Origin: an uncultured bacterium
GTDB lineage: Bacteria; Bacillota; Clostridia; Christensenellales; HGM11417
Direction of reading: 5' to 3'
NCBI GenBank assembly: GCA_905215695.1
Contig: CAJMQN010000001.1
Location: forward strand, 186,001-250,000
DNA length: 64,000 nt
How positions within the stretch are numbered: the first letter of the stretch is position 1; every line of letters begins with the position of its first letter. The position numbers were made by a program, and so were the translations under genes. Below are positions 58,479 to 64,000 of this stretch, piece after piece. Below the pieces are notes generated by a model that worked only from the letters and a program-made list of their open reading frames with translations, did not search any database and was not told the DNA's origin.

Positions 58479-58591
58479 TAAAAAAGTACACTTTTTCAAA
58501 CGAACGAAAAGCAAAAAAAACTCTGCATTTTTTGCAAATACAGAGTTTTAAAGAAATGATTTTGAGATACAAAAAAGTGTACTTTTTCAAA
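58479..58591. promoter_or_regulatory. Paired operator-like sites flanking a hairpin, cassette 3
   Basis: Site A (58479-58500) and site B (58570-58591) are 22-base near-identical copies: AAAAAAGT, AC or GT, ACTTTTTCAAAC. Each is palindromic except for the central two bases, which are inverted between copies. Their centres are 91 bases apart, with a hairpin between. No clear promoter was found nearby. Confidence 0.55.
58516..58548 (+). terminator. Hairpin after LacI gene 3
   Basis: AAAACTCTG pairs perfectly with CAGAGTTTT across a 15-base AT-rich loop; followed by AAAG, so termination would rely on the stem's own T arm. Confidence 0.6.
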
Positions 58592-58634
58592 CAAAACTCC
58601 CGAAGCACGTGAAGAAATAAATTTGGAGAGGTGT

Positions 58635-60299
58635 ATGATGAAAAAAATAACATGTTTGCTTTTGTTATTGGTGATGACAATGCCGTTATTTTCCTGCGGC
58701 AAGCGGCTGACAGTTGACGAAACCAAGACGCAACTTTACGTTTATGTTTATGATGGGGGAGTTGGAACAGATTGGCTTCAGTCGATCAAAGCGAAATTTG
58801 AAGCAAAATATGCTGATAGGCCCTTTCAGCCCGGAACTTCAAAAAAAGGCGTGGAGATAGTAATTGCTCCCGGAAAGGATGCTCTGACTTCTCTGGAAAG
58901 CTCACCATATAATGTCATTTTTACAGAACAAGTTTTTTACAATGATCTGATTTCGCAGAAACAGTTGTTGGATATCACCGACATTGTCGCCGAAAAGACA
59001 CTTGAAGAAGTCTCGGACGGATTAGAAACGGGAACTATTGAAGATAAGCTGGCGGCAGAGCAGAAGGATGCAATCACAGCATTGGATGGGAAGTACTATG
59101 TGATCCCGCACTATGAATCCTATTCCGGAATTACATACGACGTGAAAGTATTCGAAGATAATGAACTGTTTTTCCGCGAGGGCGGCGGCTGGACGAATAT
59201 TAAGACAGAAATGACTGTCGGCCCCGATGGGATCCGCACTACTTATGATGACGGCCTTCCTTCCTCCTATGAGGAGTTTTCGCAGCTGTTGACGCGAATG
59301 TATCTAATGGGGGTAATTCCTTTTATTTGGTCAGGACAATATGCAACGTATACCAACAATCTCGTGACGGGGGCATGGGCTGCATATGCCGGAAAAGAAG
59401 AATTTATGCTCAGTTTCAATTTCGGGACGGGCAACGGAAAGGATATCGCGACGGAAGTTGTTACTGGGTTTGATGCTGAAAACAAACCGGTTACGACAAA
59501 TATGACGATTACCCCGAACACTGGATATTTCACTCTGCAACAGGCAGGCCGCTATTATGGTTTGGAACTGTTGTCTACTATTTTATCTGACGCAAGATGG
59601 TATTCTGATAAAATCGATACGAATCTGTCTCACCTAGATGCACAGAGAGAGTATATTTACAGCGATTTGGAAGAAAATCCGATAGGAATGATTATTGAAG
59701 GAAGTTATTGGTATAATGAAGCAAAAAACGCTTTCCGACAGTCAGAAAATACTTACAAAGAAAAGGCAAAAAATCGTCGGTTCGCATGGATGCCGTTACC
59801 AAGACAGGTCAGCGGAAGCGTAACGGAAGGAAACGGAACAAGAAATACCGTTTTGGATACATTATCTTCATTTGGTTTTATCAATGCGAACATTCAGGAT
59901 AGAGATTACTTAGTGGATTTGGCAAAGTTGTTTTTGCAATATTGTTATACGGACGAAGCGATGATTGACTTCACGTTGAATACCGGTCTTCCGAAAGCGT
60001 TGCAATATACGATTCCCTCTAAAACAGTTGCGACGATGAATCATTATTATCAAAGTATCAATCAGATTCGATTGAATTCAGATATTATCTATCCGTATTC
60101 ATCTCAGGAAATTTTTATTAACAACCAGTCGTCGTTTTCTCTTGCGGGGACATCGAATTTTTGGGCGTCCACGGTCTCCGGTACCCCTTACGCATTTCCG
60201 TTTACGGCATTCAAAGCAGGGAAAAGTGCACAGGATTATTTTAAAGGTATGTGGAAGGATCCGGTAACCTGGGAAACAATGTACGGACAGTATTTTTGA
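58635..60299 (+). CDS. Solute-binding lipoprotein of the cassette 3 ABC importer
   Basis: 554 residues from ATG 58635 (a second ATG follows at once), after GGAGAGG. Lipobox 'MPLFSC'. Solute-binding fold of the sugar type: 'QLYVYVYDGGVGTDWLQSIK', 'YNVIFTEQVFYNDLISQKQL', 'YYVIPHYESYSGITYDVKVF', 'MGVIPFIWSGQYATYTNNLV'. It lacks the DUF3502 end of the cassette 2 protein. AT-rich codon use. First gene of the cassette 3 importer; ligand unknown. Confidence 0.88.
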   Translation: MMKKITCLLLLLVMTMPLFSCGKRLTVDETKTQLYVYVYDGGVGTDWLQSIKAKFEAKYADRPFQPGTSKKGVEIVIAPGKDALTSLESSPYNVIFTEQVFYNDLISQKQLLDITDIVAEKTLEEVSDGLETGTIEDKLAAEQKDAITALDGKYYVIPHYESYSGITYDVKVFEDNELFFREGGGWTNIKTEMTVGPDGIRTTYDDGLPSSYEEFSQLLTRMYLMGVIPFIWSGQYATYTNNLVTGAWAAYAGKEEFMLSFNFGTGNGKDIATEVVTGFDAENKPVTTNMTITPNTGYFTLQQAGRYYGLELLSTILSDARWYSDKIDTNLSHLDAQREYIYSDLEENPIGMIIEGSYWYNEAKNAFRQSENTYKEKAKNRRFAWMPLPRQVSGSVTEGNGTRNTVLDTLSSFGFINANIQDRDYLVDLAKLFLQYCYTDEAMIDFTLNTGLPKALQYTIPSKTVATMNHYYQSINQIRLNSDIIYPYSSQEIFINNQSSFSLAGTSNFWASTVSGTPYAFPFTAFKAGKSAQDYFKGMWKDPVTWETMYGQYF

Positions 60300-60317
60300 T
60301 CAAACAGAAAGGGAATA

Positions 60318-61259
60318 ATGATGATTACTGTTAAAAATGTTGAAGTGACGGTGCATCCAAAAAAGAGGAGCGCAAGAAATCGAGGACGCCTTATTTTCTA
60401 TATCGGTATGAGTGCGATTCCGTTGTTGCAATTCGCGATTTTTTATGTCGCAGTGAACTTTAATTCTCTTTTATTTGCGTTTCAGCGTTATGATTATGAT
60501 GTCGGTGCATATCTGTGGGCGGGTACGGAAAATTTTGCGAGAATGTTTCGCGAATTCGCGACAATTGAATATTTTCGTTATGCCTTTTCCAATTCATTTC
60601 TCCTGTACGGATTGACGCTTGTCGTCGGAACAAGTCTCGCGTTGTTTTTTTCTTACTATATTTATAAACATGCAATAGGATCTGTTTTTTTTAAAGTTCT
60701 TCTGTTTTTACCGTCCATTATTTCCAGTTTGGCGCTGATCACAGTATTTAAATATTTTACGGAAACGGGGATTCCCTATTATTGGGAAAGACTTTTCGGT
60801 GAAAAGATACTGGGATTGATCAGCAATCAAAATACTCTGTTGGGCCTCATGTTGTTTTTCAATATTTGGATTAGTTTTGGTGTTCCGGTTTTGATGTATG
60901 CTGGAGCAATGAGCGGGATCTCGATTTCTGTTACGGAATCGGCAAAGATGGATGGAGCAAATGCTTTTCAGGAGTTCATTCACATCACGCTGCCGTTAAT
61001 TTATCCGACGCTTGTTACGTTTATTATCACGGGTTTCGCGGGAATTTTTACGAACCAGATGAGTCTGTTCGGCTTCTTTGCGGAAATGGCGGAATATCGA
61101 GTCTATACTATCGGATATTATCTTTATATTGAAGTGCAGGGCGGCACAATTGCAGATTATCCTTATTTGGCGGCGATTGGATTGAGTTTAACGATCGTAA
61201 TGGTACCCATCACGTTGCTGGTAAAATATCTATTGGAAAAATTGGGACCAAGTATGTGA
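60318..61259 (+). CDS. ABC sugar permease, MalF/UgpA-like
   Basis: 313 residues with six helices; 'GRLIFYIGMSAIPLLQFAIF', 'WAGTENFARMF' and EAA loop 'SVTESAKMDGANAFQEFIHI'. 'FITGFAGIFTNQMSLFGFFA' lies in a late helix. Starts 8 bases after AAAGGG. Unlike the cassette 1 MalF-type protein it has no fused extracellular domain. Works with the next permease and the binding protein before it. Confidence 0.92.
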   Translation: MMITVKNVEVTVHPKKRSARNRGRLIFYIGMSAIPLLQFAIFYVAVNFNSLLFAFQRYDYDVGAYLWAGTENFARMFREFATIEYFRYAFSNSFLLYGLTLVVGTSLALFFSYYIYKHAIGSVFFKVLLFLPSIISSLALITVFKYFTETGIPYYWERLFGEKILGLISNQNTLLGLMLFFNIWISFGVPVLMYAGAMSGISISVTESAKMDGANAFQEFIHITLPLIYPTLVTFIITGFAGIFTNQMSLFGFFAEMAEYRVYTIGYYLYIEVQGGTIADYPYLAAIGLSLTIVMVPITLLVKYLLEKLGPSM

Positions 61260-61269
61260 GGGGTGGAAA

Positions 61270-62154
61270 ATGAAAAAAATTAAAATAAGCGGATCTAATA
61301 TTTTTCTTTCCATAATATTTATTCTTTTATTGCTGTATACGCTCGTAACGCTCTTTCCTTTGTTTTGGGGTGTTCTGACGTCTTTGAAGAGTCCGGAGGA
61401 GTTTCGTCTGAATATTATCGGATTCCCGGAACACTGGGAGTTTGGCAATTATTCTTATGTATTAAGTTCCTTTTCGGTCACGGTGACGGACAGTTCCGGA
61501 TTTCCAATAGAGTTCGGCATACTCGATATGTTAGGAAATTCAATACTCTATGTAATAGGCTGTTCTTTTTTTGGCACGCTGGTTCCCTGTGTGATGGCAT
61601 ATTTGAATACGAAGTTTGATTACAAATTTAATAAAGTCATTTATACAATTGTTATCATCACAATGATTCTTCCTATTGTAGGATCTGCGCCTTCAGAACT
61701 TCGTATCTTGCGAGCATTGGGCATGTATGATACGATTTGGGGGCTTTGGATACAGCGTTCGCACTTTTTGGGCATGTATTTTTTAGTGTTTCACGCAATG
61801 TTTCGCGGCCTACCTCGGGACATGTCTGAGGCAGCGTATATGGACGGTGCCTCTGAAATGACGACCTTTTTAAAAATCATGATGCCGCTAGCTAAAAATG
61901 CATTTTTTAGTGTTATGCTGGTTTTAGCGATCGGCTATTGGAATGACTATCAAGGACCTATCTTATATATGCCGTCGCATCCCACACTGGCTACAGCGTT
62001 GTTTGATTTGAGTTTTTCGAGAGCCAATGAATTGAACAACGTTCCTATGCGAATGGCAGGCTGCTTCATGTTAATGCTGCCGGTTTTGATTTTGTTTCTT
62101 TGTTTCCACAATAAACTGATGGGCAACCTTACGATGGGTAGTGTAAAGGAATAA
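61270..62154 (+). CDS. ABC sugar permease, MalG/LplC-like
   Basis: 294 residues, six helices, 'TLFPLFWGVLTSLKSPEEFR' near the start and EAA loop 'DMSEAAYMDGASEMTTFLKI'. The ending 'FHNKLMGNLTMGSVKE' is typical of the family. GAGGGG precedes the ATG. Second channel subunit of the cassette 3 importer; no ATPase gene adjacent. Confidence 0.92.
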   Translation: MKKIKISGSNIFLSIIFILLLLYTLVTLFPLFWGVLTSLKSPEEFRLNIIGFPEHWEFGNYSYVLSSFSVTVTDSSGFPIEFGILDMLGNSILYVIGCSFFGTLVPCVMAYLNTKFDYKFNKVIYTIVIITMILPIVGSAPSELRILRALGMYDTIWGLWIQRSHFLGMYFLVFHAMFRGLPRDMSEAAYMDGASEMTTFLKIMMPLAKNAFFSVMLVLAIGYWNDYQGPILYMPSHPTLATALFDLSFSRANELNNVPMRMAGCFMLMLPVLILFLCFHNKLMGNLTMGSVKE

Positions 62155-62167
62155 AAGGGAGGAAAAC

Positions 62168-64000
62168 ATGTTGATCAAGAAAAGATGTTGTAAATGTTTG
62201 TCCGTATTTTTGCTCTTACTTGTAGTCATATCGACGTGGTTAATTGTTGCTGAGAGCGTACATGCAGATGAAAGCGAACATTCCGTGGTAACTCTTGAAA
62301 CAGATCCTTTTGCCGGAAAAGATTTTTTTGCCGGGCAAAAACTTGATGTTCCGGAGGCTACCCTTTTATGTGGCGGAGAATCATATGTCTCGAATTCTGC
62401 GCTGGTATTGTTCCCTTCCGGAAAAGCAAGTTATCGTTCGGAGATAACGCTGGAAGAGAGTGGGGCTTATACGGTAGAATATGCTGCGGATCGAAACGGT
62501 CATACTATCCGTGCGAGAACCGGGTTTACTGTGCAGTCCGAGACATTCTCTGTGGGCGATGCTAAATCCGCTGCATTTTATGGCCGTAATGAGGTGTATG
62601 CGCCCGATAAAGAGGGAATCGTTCTTTCCATTGTACGAGGAGATCGTTTTACATATAACCGAACAATTGACTTAAGCGGAAAAACCAAAGAAGATTTGAC
62701 TTTACGTTTTTTTGCAACACCCCAGCAGGAAGGTCAAGCGGATATTCTTGATTTTGTAATAACTTTCACGGACATCTACGACAGTTCCAATTTTGTTGAG
62801 ATTCATGTAAAAACGCTGTCGCATTTGGGAAGATGGGCAGACGCACAGGCCTATGTTACCGCAGGAGCAAACGGACAGGTGCAAATGGGATTGGAAAACG
62901 GGCTTGCACACAAGGGAAATGATTACGGATATCCTGCATATTTTTCCATGGTTGGGAGGCCATATCAAGGCGGCAGTGTAGGAGAGGATACGTTTGATTT
63001 ATCCTTTGATTATGCTGAACGAAAAGTTTTCGTCGCGGATTCTTGTTATGGCGGAGATACCATGGTTGCGGATCTTGACGATCCCGCATATTATACTGAC
63101 TTATGGGCTGGTTTTACGACGGGAGAATGCTATGTCTCAATTTCGGGCGAAAATTATCAATCATCGTCTATGAATCTTGTGATTACAGAAATCGATGGCT
63201 ATGATTTGGAACAGGCAAATTTCATCGATTCAGATGCGCCTGATATCACAATTGACTGGCAAGGCTACGATGCGAACACTTTACCTGTTGCGAAGACAGG
63301 CGTCTTTTATCGGCTGTTTGATGCTGACGCTTATGACACTTTCGATGGGGAAGCCGAAGTGATTGGCGAAGTTTTCTATAATTATCGCGCTTCTTCTCGG
63401 ACACAAGTACAGGTGGCAAACGGCGGATTTGTTCCGACACGCCCTGGAATTTATTCCATCGTCTATACAGCGCAAGATAGATTCGGGAACAAAACCGTTC
63501 AAGTTATTGATGTCTTAGCGGAAGCTGGAGAGCCGGACCTGACGGTTACAGTTGCCGGTGAGACGAAAGAGGCGACACTGGGAACTTCTGTTAAGGTGTT
63601 CCAAAACATCGAGTGGGAGGGTCAATCCGGATTTGTGAAACTGGATATTTCGGCGACCCATCAGGAAAGCGGGGAAATTTATACAGTAGATTCCGGAAGC
63701 AATGAATTCTTTCCTCTGGAGGAAGGATTTTATGAGGTTTCTATTTCTGTTTCTGACTATATAACGGAATGGAAAGATTCTTTTGAGATCGAAGTGAAAG
63801 GAGGTGTTCCTGCTATTCCATATGAAGCAAATCTCCCCAAATATTTTTTGAAGAACGCTGCATATGAATTGCCTGAATTAATGGCCTTGGATTTTTCTGA
63901 TGGTACGGCACAACAAGTTCCGGCGCAACTCTCGATTCTTGAAGACGGCGTGGCGAAGGATAATTTTCTGAACGCAGACGGAAAGTATGTGGTTTCTGCT
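62168..64000 (+). CDS. Large secreted modular surface protein (3' end outside window)
   Basis: 611 codons are open to the end of the window. ATG 62168 follows GGGAGGA. An N-terminal signal segment (CLSVFLLLLVVISTWLIVAE, cleavage near VHAD) has an unusual Cys cluster just before it (KRCCKC). The visible part has an Ig-like strand set ('LEESGAYTVEYAADRNGH'). A laminin-G or concanavalin-like sandwich follows at ~130-345 ('EDLTLRFFATPQQEGQADIL', 'FVEIHVKTLSHLGRWADAQA', 'YYTDLWAGFTTGECYVSISG'). Then come further Ig-like repeats ('GFVPTRPGIYSIVYTAQDRF'). It parallels the surface protein of cassette 1, here placed after the transporter. Whether it has the Cys-rich C-terminal anchor cannot be seen. 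Confidence 0.8.
   Translation, partial: MLIKKRCCKCLSVFLLLLVVISTWLIVAESVHADESEHSVVTLETDPFAGKDFFAGQKLDVPEATLLCGGESYVSNSALVLFPSGKASYRSEITLEESGAYTVEYAADRNGHTIRARTGFTVQSETFSVGDAKSAAFYGRNEVYAPDKEGIVLSIVRGDRFTYNRTIDLSGKTKEDLTLRFFATPQQEGQADILDFVITFTDIYDSSNFVEIHVKTLSHLGRWADAQAYVTAGANGQVQMGLENGLAHKGNDYGYPAYFSMVGRPYQGGSVGEDTFDLSFDYAERKVFVADSCYGGDTMVADLDDPAYYTDLWAGFTTGECYVSISGENYQSSSMNLVITEIDGYDLEQANFIDSDAPDITIDWQGYDANTLPVAKTGVFYRLFDADAYDTFDGEAEVIGEVFYNYRASSRTQVQVANGGFVPTRPGIYSIVYTAQDRFGNKTVQVIDVLAEAGEPDLTVTVAGETKEATLGTSVKVFQNIEWEGQSGFVKLDISATHQESGEIYTVDSGSNEFFPLEEGFYEVSISVSDYITEWKDSFEIEVKGGVPAIPYEANLPKYFLKNAAYELPELMALDFSDGTAQQVPAQLSILEDGVAKDNFLNADGKYVVSA

Noticed and set aside
1..64000. CRISPR arrays, insertion sequences, phage genes
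   Set aside because: No regularly spaced repeats, transposase, integrase or phage structural motifs were seen; the repeats present are protein modules or hairpins.

Overview
The window looks like chromosome of an uncultured, carbohydrate-feeding Bacillota, probably a gut-type Clostridia. The reasons are strong GGAGG-type ribosome binding sites, consensus TTGACA/TATAAT promoters, three solute-binding lipoproteins each with two MalF/MalG- or LplB/LplC-type permeases, LacI and AraC regulators beside glycosidases, and a polA-coaE-lytic transglycosylase block. This placement is inference; no rRNA or other clear phylogenetic marker is present. The first ~39 kb is GC-rich. From ~39.4 to 49 kb, and especially from 55.6 kb to the end, the DNA is visibly richer in A+T.

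Layout. 1-6937 (+): 3' part of a modular surface protein, a sugar isomerase-type TIM barrel, an MgtC-like membrane protein and a GH20/GH67-like glycosidase. 6974-12271 (-): a large Ig-repeat/GLUG surface gene split by three apparent frameshifts, then a zinc alcohol dehydrogenase. 12469-28040 (+), cassette 1: LacI regulator, paired operator-like sites, a 1401-residue surface protein, an ABC permease fused to an extracytoplasmic propeller-like domain, a second permease, a binding lipoprotein, two related GH99-like lipoproteins, a cohesin-like lipoprotein and a dockerin-bearing protein. 28171-39352: a GH106-like glycosidase split by an in-frame TGA, AraC regulator, acetyltransferase, iron alcohol dehydrogenase, rarA, an aldo/keto reductase-ferredoxin fusion, an ECF S-component, a DUF1893 protein, a GH127-like enzyme and a second AraC. 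39529-51335 (+), cassette 2: LacI, strong promoter with two perfect operators, an unrecognised lipoprotein, two LplB/LplC-type permeases, a binding protein, a surface protein and a GH95 enzyme. 51589-55585: a core block (polA, coaE, lytic transglycosylase) bounded by two tRNA-Leu genes. 55586-64000, cassette 3: AT-rich DNA, a 5'-truncated glycosidase-like gene, LacI, paired operator-like sites, binding lipoprotein, two permeases and the start of another surface protein.

How the genes fit together. Lipid- or membrane-anchored surface proteins would bind and cut a polysaccharide, three ABC importers would take up oligosaccharides, and signal-less glycosidases (GH20/67-like, GH106-like, GH127-like, GH95) would finish the job inside. 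None of the importers carries its own ATPase, so they probably share one encoded elsewhere. All three cassettes repeat one plan: a LacI gene followed by two operator-like sites with a hairpin between them. Cassettes 1 and 3 even share the operator core, at 93 and 91 bp centre-to-centre spacing. The most novel-looking content is this control architecture, the cohesin-like/dockerin pair among the GH99-like lipoproteins, and the permease-propeller fusion.
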